DNA of 15,746 bases from JANMGV01 sp037440405 (GTDB taxonomy: Bacteria > Planctomycetota > Planctomycetia > Pirellulales > Pirellulaceae). This document shows, one piece after another, positions 6,581 through 14,495 of the stretch (positions are counted from its first letter, which is position 1; each line of letters begins with the position of its first letter). The notes under the pieces are model-generated. The model was given only the letters and a program-made list of their open reading frames with translations, made no database searches and was not told the DNA's origin. A program made the position numbers and the translations under genes. The stretch lies in assembly GCA_037440405.1 (NCBI GenBank), contig JBBIUE010000101.1:1-15746 (forward strand), read 5' to 3'.

Positions 6581-7991
6581 AGCGTTCCGTAAAGTCGCTT
6601 GCGTTGATCGAAGAATCAGAAACGTCGAGCAGATTCCTAATAGCGGTCATGAGCACGGTTTCGACTTCGGGGGAAACGTTGGAAGCTGAATTACTGACTT
6701 CATAACCTCCTTGCGGATGAGAGACTCGCGTACCGATGTAGAACGGTCCGTAATCGCCGTAGGCCGCCATGATGACGTTTTTATCGGGCCGCATGGCCTG
6801 TGCCGCCAACTGATATTCGACGAACAATTCTCCCGGCATGAACAGCACAACATTGTCTCCAGCGTGCAAGCACCCGATGGTGATGGCGTGGCCATCGAGC
6901 ATGCGTTCCGCGAAGGCGAGTTTCTCTGCGGCATGAACAAGTTGGCCAGATGGCGTATCCGGGGCGGCAAGTATTTTCTTCAACTGTTCGACCGAGGGAT
7001 TCGGATTGACTGGGAGCTGAACTTGCTCGGAACGCCACTCGATGTCCTCTGCAGAGAGGGGGACATAGTTGGTCGCGTACCAAGCCCGTCGCATGGCATC
7101 TTCCAGTCGTTCCGCCAGTGTCTGCCTCATGGGAATGGAACCGTCATTGAATTTGCCAGCGCCGATATTGCCGCCGGCTCCCGTGAAGTGAACATGAAAA
7201 GTATCGGTGAGCGTCTGCCTAGCATCGCGGGCCATCCCGGGGAAGTCCGGATTTGCTTTTCCAGTTCGATAGTAGCTCTGTGGATGGGTCGCATACGAAC
7301 TCAACACCGCAATGGGTCTTTCATCATTTGCAAAGATCAAGTGCTTGAACCATGGATCGATGACACCCACGGGCTCCTGCCGCAGCTCATCGTCCCGACA
7401 AGCCGTGTACCGCGTTGCCCGAACGAGGCCGCCGGGGCCAAGTATCCGGCGGTTGGAAGCGACGTCATGAACCTCGGCGGCACCGAAACCCAGTCGGGTG
7501 AGCGATACCGAATGCTGCATCGATTTCGCAATTGCCGCTTCGACGCGCGACACAACATCTTCGAACAAATCTGCATCGTAGAACTCATCGGCCCGCCCCA
7601 TCGCGGCAAGAAGTTGATAGGAGGTCGAATCAAAGCGAGGAGCATCATGTTGATGGAGCGCGTGGACGCAAACCCGATCCATCGAAGTTCCCGCAGCTCG
7701 AGCCAATCGTCGTCGGAACTCATCGTGACTGCCATTGGCGATGCCAATCCAATCGATCGCACACAGGACGATCGAATCGACGGCCCCGTGCAGGATGATC
7801 CCGCGGCAACTCAGCGGCTGGGTAACTTCGCGGCACCGATCGTATGCGAGTGGTTTTCCAATCCTCGGCGAGGCATCGACGTTGAAGACGGTGATCCGAA
7901 CAGGTTCCGTTCCAAGCAATCGGTTCTCTTTCGAGGGAACGATCCAACTGCAGCCAAGTAACAACAAACTGAGAATGGATTCAACGCGCAT
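6579..7991 (-). CDS. Neutral/alkaline ceramidase-like lipoprotein, probable zinc amidohydrolase
   Basis: 470 residues from the ATG at 7989-7991. The longer frame to 8066 would place unlikely sequence ahead of a clear lipoprotein signal (ESILSLLLLGC). Features shared with neutral ceramidases: LHQHDAP with His113 and His115 at the position of the HTHSGP zinc motif; His236 in SSYATHPQ, matching the third His; FTGAGGNIGAG, resembling the conserved post-nucleophile region; and MPGELFVEY, matching the PGEF motif that gives the Glu ligand, then a Tyr-rich YGDYGPFYIG. The usual SGDNKGYA nucleophile motif reads NPDFPGMA here (247-254), so Asn seems to replace the catalytic Ser. The protein is expected outside the cytoplasmic membrane. 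True ceramide hydrolysis is therefore doubtful; another amidase or altered substrate is possible. It has its own upstream region behind the TlpA terminator. Confidence 0.82.
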   Translation of the reverse strand: MRVESILSLLLLGCSWIVPSKENRLLGTEPVRITVFNVDASPRIGKPLAYDRCREVTQPLSCRGIILHGAVDSIVLCAIDWIGIANGSHDEFRRRLARAAGTSMDRVCVHALHQHDAPRFDSTSYQLLAAMGRADEFYDADLFEDVVSRVEAAIAKSMQHSVSLTRLGFGAAEVHDVASNRRILGPGGLVRATRYTACRDDELRQEPVGVIDPWFKHLIFANDERPIAVLSSYATHPQSYYRTGKANPDFPGMARDARQTLTDTFHVHFTGAGGNIGAGKFNDGSIPMRQTLAERLEDAMRRAWYATNYVPLSAEDIEWRSEQVQLPVNPNPSVEQLKKILAAPDTPSGQLVHAAEKLAFAERMLDGHAITIGCLHAGDNVVLFMPGELFVEYQLAAQAMRPDKNVIMAAYGDYGPFYIGTRVSHPQGGYEVSNSASNVSPEVETVLMTAIRNLLDVSDSSINASDFTER

Positions 7992-8073
7992 GTGGCAACG
8001 CCTCGCAACATACCTTGGGCTTCTATCTTGGAACTCCAGTTCGGTGACTCCACGTGATGAGCACATTCTACGA

Positions 8074-8105
8074 AAAAACGGTGCAGGGATCGCTGCACCG
8101 TTTTC
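8074..8105 (-). terminator. Strong intrinsic terminator of the TlpA-TPR gene
   Basis: A perfect 12-bp stem (8076-8087 pairs with 8094-8105) with a 6-base loop is followed on the minus strand by a six-base T run (8079-8074). It lies 67 bases past the stop of the thioredoxin gene. On the plus strand only four T follow the stem, so it acts mainly on the minus strand and separates this gene from the ceramidase-like gene. Confidence 0.85.
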
Positions 8106-8171
8106 AAGAACTGCATCGCCAATTCTTGTCAGGCGTGCGTTCCGCGAAGTTTTCTTTTGGAAGAAAGCAAA

Positions 8172-9272
8172 TTACTTGGTTTTCTTGTCCTTGAGCTTTT
8201 TCAGATAGGACTCAAGCTCCCCCTTCATTCCTTCTTCTGCGTTGTCAACGGCCTTCGTTTGAGTTGCGATGGCCGCTTCGAGATCGCCAGTCAGCTCTTG
8301 GAGATGCGCCAAGGTGTCGAGGATCGCACCGCTTGTCGGGTCCGCCTTGACGGCCAATTCCGCTGCTTCGAGAGCAACCTTGAGTAATTCCTGATTCATG
8401 TCATCCTTCTGCTCGGCTTGCTCGACAACGAACCAAGCGAGTTGGTTCAACATCTGCGAGTCGTTCTTGTACATGCCCATCATCTCCTTGAACGGCTCGA
8501 TGGCTCGTTCATCACCGGTTCGAAGCAAGAGTCGAGTTCGAATTTCCATGAGTTGCTTCTTCACGCCGTCCGCCTTGGCTTCTCCAATGAATTTGTCGAG
8601 CATCTCGATGGCTGCGTCGGTGTCGCCGTCTCGCATCGCCCGCGAGACCTTGGACAAGATGATCGAGACTTGCTGCGACTCCTTGAACTCCTCAGCGAAC
8701 GCTGAACGATCCCACGCATCTTCGACCACTTGTTTCAGCGGTTCATCCATTTCCATCGGGTGGCCGATCCACTCGATCAATCCTTGTTTGCCGACGATGA
8801 ATGCGGTGGGAATACCATTCTGGCCGGCGGCTCGCATGTAATCTTCGTATACGGATTCGTCCGGATCGGTGGTCAAGCAATAGTTCTTGGTGAGTTCGCC
8901 AAAGGTCATATTTTCGTCTTTGGGCGTCTTTCTTTTCAGAAACTCTTGAACCGTTTCCAAGTCCTCATCGCTGACGCTGACGACCGTCACCCCCTTGTCC
9001 GCAAACTCGTCTTGAATCTTGCTGATGTGCGGCATACTGGCGATGCAAGGTCCACACCAAGTTGCCCAGAATTCGACGACGTAAACCTTACCACTTTCGA
9101 ACTGCTTGACGCGGGCAAATCGTCCCTCGCCATCGCTCAGCCAATGTTCTATGTCGAGTGCCGGAGCCTTCGAACCGATCGTCAATCCTGCATCGTCGTC
9201 ATTCGCGCATAGGCGAACATTAGCCATCATCACTGCCACGAGGCAGCATATACCCAAATACTTTCTCAACAT
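8172..9272 (-). CDS. Periplasmic TlpA-type thioredoxin-fold protein with C-terminal TPR-like region
   Basis: 366 residues from the ATG at 9270-9272, chosen because GGAG lies seven bases upstream and a Sec signal peptide follows (MLRKYLGICCLVAVMMANVRLCA). The TlpA/ResA-like domain spans about 30-190: IGSKAPALDIE, then WATWCGPC with redox Cys73 and Cys76, VVSVSDED, and cis-Pro155 in NGIPTAFIV. The C-terminal half (about 195-366) is helical and repeat-like, with ADPTSGAILDTLAHLQELTGD characteristic of a TPR unit, and a Lys-rich end. Family role: thiol-disulfide reduction in the periplasm, for example for cytochrome c or other cysteine proteins. The TPR part suggests binding to a partner protein. 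The gene is monocistronic, divergent from miaB, and ends at a strong terminator. Its specific substrate cannot be told from context. Confidence 0.9.
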   Translation of the reverse strand: MLRKYLGICCLVAVMMANVRLCANDDDAGLTIGSKAPALDIEHWLSDGEGRFARVKQFESGKVYVVEFWATWCGPCIASMPHISKIQDEFADKGVTVVSVSDEDLETVQEFLKRKTPKDENMTFGELTKNYCLTTDPDESVYEDYMRAAGQNGIPTAFIVGKQGLIEWIGHPMEMDEPLKQVVEDAWDRSAFAEEFKESQQVSIILSKVSRAMRDGDTDAAIEMLDKFIGEAKADGVKKQLMEIRTRLLLRTGDERAIEPFKEMMGMYKNDSQMLNQLAWFVVEQAEQKDDMNQELLKVALEAAELAVKADPTSGAILDTLAHLQELTGDLEAAIATQTKAVDNAEEGMKGELESYLKKLKDKKTK

Positions 9273-9388
9273 CTCATCTCTCCAGAATTCTTGAAACCGC
9301 CGAGCCGAAATTTTTCCCAGTGTCATAACCGATACGCCAAACTCCACCACAGCCAACTCGATTGCAAGCTCGGCGAGTTCTTGACGAC

Positions 9389-9417
9389 ATTGTAGCAACT
9401 CCTCTCATTCGTGTTAC
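9389..9417 (-). promoter_or_regulatory. Possible promoter of the TlpA-TPR gene
   Basis: On the minus strand GTAACA (9417-9412), a 17-base spacer and TACAAT (9394-9389) resemble a sigma70-type promoter (4/6 and 5/6). It would start transcription about 110 bases before the thioredoxin ATG. The rest of the divergent region 9273-9623 shows no gene and no clear promoter for miaB. Confidence 0.25.
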
Positions 9418-9623
9418 TTCGTATTCCACAATCTCCGCCATTACCAACGTCCAGCAAGTACTCGATAGACCCGCTTTCGTTGAATTCTTCAATGGTGCTT
9501 CGGCTAGCTATTATTCAGGGACGCTTGCGGAATCCTGGACCTTACCCAATCCATATTAAACTTGGATGATTTTCTGCCTCAGGTTACACTGATGCGTTGT
9601 TTCCAGCGATCCTGGAAAGTGGA

Positions 9624-11105
9624 ATGGACATTCGAGAACACCGTCCATTGAGCGGTGAGGGAGAGCGATACGTGGGGAGTGAGAGAAAGCTCTACATCGA
9701 AACTGTGGGGTGCCAGATGAATGTTCTGGACTCCGAGATGGTCGTTGCTGCTTTGCGGAAGTCTGGTTATGTGCTGACCGATTCGCCGGAGACGGCGGAT
9801 ACGATTCTTTTCAATACGTGCAGCGTTCGCGAACACGCGGAAGAAAAAGCTTATAGTAACTTGGCCAAACTGAAGCGGATGAAGCAGAAGCATCCCGAGA
9901 AGATCATTGGCGTCATGGGGTGCATGGCTCAGAAGGATCAGCGGCTGGTGTTTGAGCGAGCACCGTATGTCGATATGGTGGTAGGGCCAGGTCAGCTTCA
10001 TCGAATTCCTGAGTTGATCGAGCGAGCGACAAACGGAGAGAAGCAGCAGCTTGCTGTCAGCCTTGGTCGCCGCGATGGCTCGCAAGAAGAAATTCGCCGG
10101 AGTCATGAGACGTTCGATCCTCTCCGCGATCCGGAGATGAGGCCGACTCCCTTTCAGGCGTACCTGCGCATTCAGATTGGTTGCGATAAGTTTTGCACTT
10201 ATTGCATCGTTCCGATGACTCGCGGTCCCGAGCAAGGCCGACCACCAGCTCAAATTTTAGCGGAAGCCCACGAGTTGGCTCGGCAAGGTTGCAAGGAGAT
10301 CGTGTTGCTCGGACAAACCGTGAACAGCTATCGATACATGGATGGAGGCCGGACCATTCGATTGAGTGATTTGCTCCAAGATCTGCATGAAATCGATGGC
10401 ATCGAGCGAATCAAGTTTGTGACGAATTATCCGAAGGATATGACGCGCGAATTGTTGGAGACGGTCCGCGACTTCCCCAAGTGTTCGCCCTACCTTCACG
10501 TCCCTGCGCAGAGTGGATCCGACGATGTTCTGCGTCGGATGAAGAGGGGATACACAACAGCCGACTACTATGAAATGATGGACCGCGTTCACCAAATTCT
10601 TCCGAACGCTGCCGTTTCCAGCGATTTCATTGTCGGCTTTTGTGGCGAAACCGACCGAGACTTCGAACAGACGGTCGAACTGGTGAAGCGCTGCCGATTC
10701 AAGAATAGTTTTATCTTCCAGTACTCCGTCCGACCGGGGACCAAAGCGGCGGAGCTGTTACCGGATGATGTACCAGAATCGGTCAAGTCCGAGCGGAATC
10801 AGACGCTGCTGGCCGTGCAAAACGCGATTAGCCAAGAGGACAACCTCCAATTTCTCGGGAAGACGGTCGAGGTCCTCGTCGAGGGGCCAAGCAAGCAATC
10901 GCTGAAGCGGAACGACTCCGGCCCCATTCGGCAAATGACTGGACGCACGCATTGCGATCGCATCGTTGTTTGGGAAGGCAACGAGCGGCAAGCAGGAAAC
11001 ACCTTGCCTGTGCTCATCCATGATGCAAGCAGTCACACTTTGTTTGGATCGATGGTGACGACCGATTCCGTAGAAACCGTGCCTCTCCAGATCGCAGCGA
11101 CCTAA
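9624..11105 (+). CDS. miaB: tRNA-2-methylthio-N6-dimethylallyladenosine synthase MiaB
   Basis: 493 residues from ATG 9624 (GGAAAGTGGA directly upstream); a TTG at 9597 is a weaker alternative. The N-terminal UPF0004 domain holds three [4Fe-4S] cysteines: Cys30 (VGCQMN), Cys66 (NTCSVRE) and Cys100 (GVMGCMAQ). The radical SAM core carries CDKFCTYC with Cys187, Cys191 and Cys194, followed by IVPMTRG. Further MiaB marks are LLGQTVNSY, LHVPAQSGSD, MKRGYT and DFIVGFCGET. A C-terminal TRAM domain (about 425-485) should bind tRNA. The enzyme adds a methylthio group to i6A37 of tRNAs reading UNN codons, in the cytoplasm. VNSY and the overall motif pattern fit MiaB better than RimO or MtaB. It leads an apparent operon: the M50-like gene starts five bases after its stop. 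Confidence 0.96.
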   Translation: MDIREHRPLSGEGERYVGSERKLYIETVGCQMNVLDSEMVVAALRKSGYVLTDSPETADTILFNTCSVREHAEEKAYSNLAKLKRMKQKHPEKIIGVMGCMAQKDQRLVFERAPYVDMVVGPGQLHRIPELIERATNGEKQQLAVSLGRRDGSQEEIRRSHETFDPLRDPEMRPTPFQAYLRIQIGCDKFCTYCIVPMTRGPEQGRPPAQILAEAHELARQGCKEIVLLGQTVNSYRYMDGGRTIRLSDLLQDLHEIDGIERIKFVTNYPKDMTRELLETVRDFPKCSPYLHVPAQSGSDDVLRRMKRGYTTADYYEMMDRVHQILPNAAVSSDFIVGFCGETDRDFEQTVELVKRCRFKNSFIFQYSVRPGTKAAELLPDDVPESVKSERNQTLLAVQNAISQEDNLQFLGKTVEVLVEGPSKQSLKRNDSGPIRQMTGRTHCDRIVVWEGNERQAGNTLPVLIHDASSHTLFGSMVTTDSVETVPLQIAAT

Positions 11106-11110
11106 TCGCG

Positions 11111-11818
11111 ATGTGGATCGACCGCGTAGATCGTTGGCTAGATTGGCTGAAGTGGCCGGTCGCAACCGTTGCCGTCCTCGCCACGCCCTCACTTCTGTGG
11201 AGTAGTTGGAAGATTCTTTTGTCGGTCCCCGAGCATCCTTGGAATGCGGGCACTTTTCTGTTCGGCCTCATTGCGTTTGTCTTCATGTGGCGGTCGTACC
11301 TCCACGGCACGCGAATCGGCAAATGGATCATTCGCGCCGAGCACGAATTCACGCATCTCATCTTCGCGGTGCTGACCGGTCACCGTATCCTGAGTTTTCG
11401 TACCAAAGAGAAAGAAGCTCAGGTCCGGTTTCGAGGCAAAGGGAATTGGCTGATCACCTCGGCACCCTATTTCTTTCCGACATCGGCGCTGGTGCTGTTT
11501 CTCCTTTCGCTGCTGATGCCCATTCGTTTGCTGCCGTGGACGAATGTGTTCTTGGGAATCGCAACCGGCTTTCATGTCGTATCCGGCTATCATGAAACGC
11601 ATCGCGACCAAGATGATCTCAAGCAACTACGTTGGCCCTTTTGCTGGTGTTTTCTGCCTGCGGCGAACCTGTTTTTCTTGTCGCTCCTTTTAGCAGTAGC
11701 TTTGATGGGGTGGAGTGGATTGATAGAGCTATTCACCCACGGACTTGAACTACCGAAAATGTTGGTTGAGACTGCATTCGGTTCGGCAGACCGATCGAGT
11801 ACGGGAGGTGGAGAGTGA
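11111..11818 (+). CDS. M50-like integral membrane zinc metallopeptidase
   Basis: 235 residues with about five hydrophobic segments (roughly 16-35, 45-61, 118-136, 144-159, 180-202). A zinc-peptidase motif HEFTH (78-82) lies in AEHEFTHLIFAVLTG, as in site-2-protease-type M50 enzymes, where the two His bind zinc and Glu is catalytic. APYFFPTSALVLFLL fits the following conserved membrane region. A third acidic ligand could be one of the Asp in HETHRDQDDL (161-170). Such proteins may cut substrates in or near the membrane or may only be distant homologues; the substrate is unknown. It is much shorter than RseP because it lacks a PDZ domain. It starts five bases after miaB and shares one base with the next gene (TGATG), so it is likely translated in an operon. 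The link to tRNA modification is not evident. Confidence 0.78.
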   Translation: MWIDRVDRWLDWLKWPVATVAVLATPSLLWSSWKILLSVPEHPWNAGTFLFGLIAFVFMWRSYLHGTRIGKWIIRAEHEFTHLIFAVLTGHRILSFRTKEKEAQVRFRGKGNWLITSAPYFFPTSALVLFLLSLLMPIRLLPWTNVFLGIATGFHVVSGYHETHRDQDDLKQLRWPFCWCFLPAANLFFLSLLLAVALMGWSGLIELFTHGLELPKMLVETAFGSADRSSTGGGE

Positions 11819-13113
11819 TGCAACGCTTTTGGAGCAACTATGCTCGCTTGTTTAAGTTGTGCGGCCTACTGGCGATCGCATCAAATGCCATTGCATTTGG
11901 TTGCGTGAATCTCTGTGGCGGAGATTGGCCGCAATTGCTCGGACCCAATCGAGATGGCCATGTAGCGGCGGATGAGAATGGCTTGAGCAAACTTCCGGAT
12001 GCACTGCAAATCCCGTGGGAGACCGATTGTGGCGAAGGCTACAGTGGGCCAGCGATAAAAGGAGACGCCTTGTACCTTGTTGATCGAGTGGGGGATCAAG
12101 AGAGACTCCGTCGGTTTCACAAGGTCGATGGGGGCCTCGTTTGGACGCAGACCTGGAGGGCAACTTATTCCGGCGGTATTGATAGCGATCGCGGCCCTCG
12201 CTGTGTCCCTTCCATCGCAGAAGATCGCATCTTCGTGTTTGGAGGGGCCGGGAAACTCGTCTGCGTATCGGCAAGCAATGGTGCCATCCTCTGGTCGCGC
12301 GATCTGAGACAAGAGTATGAGGCCGAAGACGGGTACTTTGGTGCTGGCAGTTCGCCCCTCGTTTTCGAAGACAAAGTCATCGCAGCGGTCGGCGGCAAGC
12401 GGTCGGGCGGCGTCGTAGCCGTGGATGCCAAGTCGGGTGCTACCCTTTGGGAATCAGTGGGAGCGGAAGCCAGCTACGCATCACCAATCCTATTAACTCT
12501 TGAAGGTTCATCGCGTCCCTCGGTCTTGATCCCGACCCGGTTGAACACCTACCAGTTGGACGTCGATTCGGGTAGTGTCCAGTTCCAAACTCCATTTGGT
12601 CAGCGTGGGCCAACGGTCAATGCAGCCACTCCCGTCCGTTCTTCAACCGGAGCAATCATTTTGACCGCCAGTTATGGCATCGGCATGACGGAACTCCGGG
12701 CAACGAGAGGCGCACTAACGTTGGGAACACAACGATCGGAGTTGCTCAGCAGCCAATATGCCACTCCGATCATCTACGGGTCGACGCTGTTTGGTAGTGA
12801 TGGGAGAGAAGATTACGGCAATGGAAAACTGCGATGTATTGATCTCGACGCAATGGAGTTGCGATGGGAGACCGATCAAATTGGCATCGCTCACTTGATT
12901 GGATTCGAATCGACGATTCTGTGTGTTGATGTTACGGGTCGATTGAATCTGCTTCGAGCCTCTTCATCGTCCTTCGATTCGTTGGGTTCCCTTTCGCTGC
13001 CGCCCGCGACTTATCGCGCGCTTCCGGCCTACAGCAACGGCATTCTTTATCTGAAAACGAATGGAGGAGGTCAGAATCGCTTGCTTGCCGTTCAGTTGCA
13101 TTCGTCGAACTGA
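11818..13113 (+). CDS. Secreted PQQ-binding-like beta-propeller repeat protein
   Basis: 431 residues from ATG 11818; a GTG at 11815 is possible, but the ATG shares its A with the preceding TGA. A hydrophobic N-terminus (about 11-30, LFKLCGLLAIASNAIAFGC) is followed by GGDWPQLLGPNRDGHVA, the usual opening of planctomycete PQQ-like propeller proteins. Repeats show the PQQ/BamB pattern, for example DALYLVDRVG, GGLVWTQTW, GKLVCVSASNGAILWSRDL, GGVVAVDAKSGATLWESVG and GKLRCIDLDAMELRWETD. The fold is an eight-bladed-type propeller. The family covers BamB-like scaffolds and PQQ dehydrogenases, but no dehydrogenase active-site features are evident, so a structural or binding role outside the cytoplasm is more likely. 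FGC and LCG near the N-terminus are not a clear lipobox. It is last in the miaB operon. Confidence 0.87.
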   Translation: MQRFWSNYARLFKLCGLLAIASNAIAFGCVNLCGGDWPQLLGPNRDGHVAADENGLSKLPDALQIPWETDCGEGYSGPAIKGDALYLVDRVGDQERLRRFHKVDGGLVWTQTWRATYSGGIDSDRGPRCVPSIAEDRIFVFGGAGKLVCVSASNGAILWSRDLRQEYEAEDGYFGAGSSPLVFEDKVIAAVGGKRSGGVVAVDAKSGATLWESVGAEASYASPILLTLEGSSRPSVLIPTRLNTYQLDVDSGSVQFQTPFGQRGPTVNAATPVRSSTGAIILTASYGIGMTELRATRGALTLGTQRSELLSSQYATPIIYGSTLFGSDGREDYGNGKLRCIDLDAMELRWETDQIGIAHLIGFESTILCVDVTGRLNLLRASSSSFDSLGSLSLPPATYRALPAYSNGILYLKTNGGGQNRLLAVQLHSSN

Positions 13114-13129
13114 TCCACTGTTCGAAATC

Positions 13130-13184
13130 AAAAAAAGGTACCCTGAAGTCAAACTCGACAGCCGAAGCGATAACTTGAGTTTGA
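13130..13184 (-). terminator. Inverted repeat with distant T tract between convergent operons
   Basis: TCAAACTC (13149-13156) pairs with GAGTTTGA (13177-13184) across a 20-base loop. On the minus strand a seven-base T run follows 12 bases later (13136-13130), just after the palindrome GGTACC. It lies between the ends of the miaB and isoaspartyl-peptidase operons and may end the minus-strand operon. The spacing to the T tract is too long for a typical intrinsic terminator. Confidence 0.3.
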
Positions 13185-13216
13185 AGTTCCGTGCCAAGCG
13201 GAAACCTCTTTGAGAG

Positions 13217-13714
13217 TTAAAGTCTGGAACGCCCAACAAGGACTCCCAGAAGCAAACCAGTGGCCACGATTCCCAACCATCGAACCATGCCTGTTCCGAA
13301 GACGACGGTGCTATTGAAGGCGATAAAGACGAGGAAGGCTAAGCCGATGGCTCGCAGTCCAATTGCTTTCGGCAAGAGGGTACGTTGACGATCATCGATT
13401 GACCATGCCAGCAAGAGGTCCGCACCCCAAACAGCGACGAAAAGATAGTTGAAGTAGACGCCAGCGCCGAAAGAGAATCCGAGCAGCGCTTGTGTCTGCT
13501 CGGCGGTGGATTGGTAAGCTTCGCGGTGGCTCCAATGGTGGAAGAAATGAAATGCTGCGGCAACGTGACCGAGCATGAATGCAAAGCCGATGGCCCAAGC
13601 CCATCTCCACAAGCGATACCATCGACGTCGGAAGCCACTGAGTTCGCAAGCGATTCCAAGGACAAAGAGGGCGAGGGCGACTCGGATGGTCCAGATCGTT
13701 ATCCAGTCACCCAT
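13217..13714 (-). CDS. His-rich multi-pass membrane protein of unknown function
   Basis: 165 residues from the ATG at 13712-13714. The frame continues upstream to 13861, but that part overlaps the SDR gene and does not look like protein, while from this Met a hydrophobic segment begins at once. Five hydrophobic segments are visible (about 6-24, 38-56, 79-104, 118-138, 145-160), with basic loops (GFRRRWYRLWR; DDRQRTLLPK). A His cluster, GHVAAAFHFFHHWSHREAY (His50, 56, 59, 60, 63), lies at the end of the second helix and could bind metal or heme; this is inference. I do not recognise the family. It is last in the minus-strand operon, 25 bases after the SDR gene. Context with a secreted peptidase and a dehydrogenase gives no clear function. 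Confidence 0.75.
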   Translation of the reverse strand: MGDWITIWTIRVALALFVLGIACELSGFRRRWYRLWRWAWAIGFAFMLGHVAAAFHFFHHWSHREAYQSTAEQTQALLGFSFGAGVYFNYLFVAVWGADLLLAWSIDDRQRTLLPKAIGLRAIGLAFLVFIAFNSTVVFGTGMVRWLGIVATGLLLGVLVGRSRL

Positions 13715-13739
13715 GCCGTTGCTCCGCGTTTCGAAGTGC

Positions 13740-14495
13740 TTAGTAGTCGAGCGCGGCACCACCGTCGGCTTGGATGCCTTGTCCGGTGATGAAGCTGCTG
13801 TCCTCACTCGCCAAGAAGAGGCAGATGCGTCCGATTTCTTCAGGCTGAGCCATCCGTCCAATGGGCTGAAGAGCCGCGATACGTTCCAGGGCCTCTTCGG
13901 GGTTGGGCAAACTCGCGGCCCAGGCTCGCATCAGCGGCGTATCCACATTGCTGGGCAAGATGGCATTGACTCGAATTCCATACGGTGCGGTCTCAAGAGC
14001 AAGCGCTTTGGTAAAACTTAGCTGAGCTCCCTTGCTGGCAGCGTAAGCTGCCGAATTCTTTTGGCCAAGAATCGCCGTCATGGAACTGATGTTGATGATG
14101 GTCCCCCGCGTAGCTCGCAAGAAAGGCATGGCATATTGGGAGGCGGCATACGTGCTGATGAAATTGATTTGCATGACGCGCATGGCTTCCTCAGGAGTCG
14201 TCTGTTCGATCGGTGTATCCGGAGGATGAATGCCCGCGTTATTGATCAGACAATCGATGCGACCCAAGGTTGAGCCGACTCGATCGATCGCTGCATGGAG
14301 TTGTGCAATGTCGGCCACATCGACGACTTCAAGCAAATGTTGTCCGCCTAACTCATCCAAGAACCGTCGCCCAGCGAGTTCATCGCGATCAAGAATAGCG
14401 ACTCGGGCGCCTTCGTTGGAGAAGACGCGAGCGCACCCGGCACCGATGCCTTGGGCCCCTCCCGTGATGATCACCACGCGCTCCTGAAATCTCAC
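13740..14495 (-). CDS. SDR family NAD(P)-dependent oxidoreductase
   Basis: 251 residues, the usual length of a classical short-chain dehydrogenase. The Rossmann motif TGGAQGIG is at 11-18 (TGxxxGxG), acidic Asp36 follows the second strand (AILDRD), which favours NAD over NADP, NNAG is at 85-88, and the catalytic set is Asn111, Ser138 (NISSM), Tyr151 and Lys155 (YAASK). The C-terminal QPIGRMAQPEEIG and ITGQGIQADGG are typical. It is a soluble cytoplasmic enzyme of FabG/glucose-dehydrogenase type; the substrate cannot be told. The start is a GTG whose last two bases overlap the TGA of the isoaspartyl peptidase gene (GTGA), so translation is likely coupled. Not fabG itself by context, since no fatty-acid genes are near. 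Confidence 0.93.
   Translation of the reverse strand: MRFQERVVIITGGAQGIGAGCARVFSNEGARVAILDRDELAGRRFLDELGGQHLLEVVDVADIAQLHAAIDRVGSTLGRIDCLINNAGIHPPDTPIEQTTPEEAMRVMQINFISTYAASQYAMPFLRATRGTIINISSMTAILGQKNSAAYAASKGAQLSFTKALALETAPYGIRVNAILPSNVDTPLMRAWAASLPNPEEALERIAALQPIGRMAQPEEIGRICLFLASEDSSFITGQGIQADGGAALDY

Noticed and set aside
6711..7961. A 416-codon open frame on the plus strand
   Set aside because: It is antisense to the ceramidase-like gene, shows no domain, and is explained by the codon pattern of the real gene.
7992..8067. Longer N-terminus of the ceramidase-like protein (start near 8066)
   Set aside because: The added residues precede a clear lipoprotein signal peptide starting at the ATG 7989-7991, and lie next to the upstream terminator.
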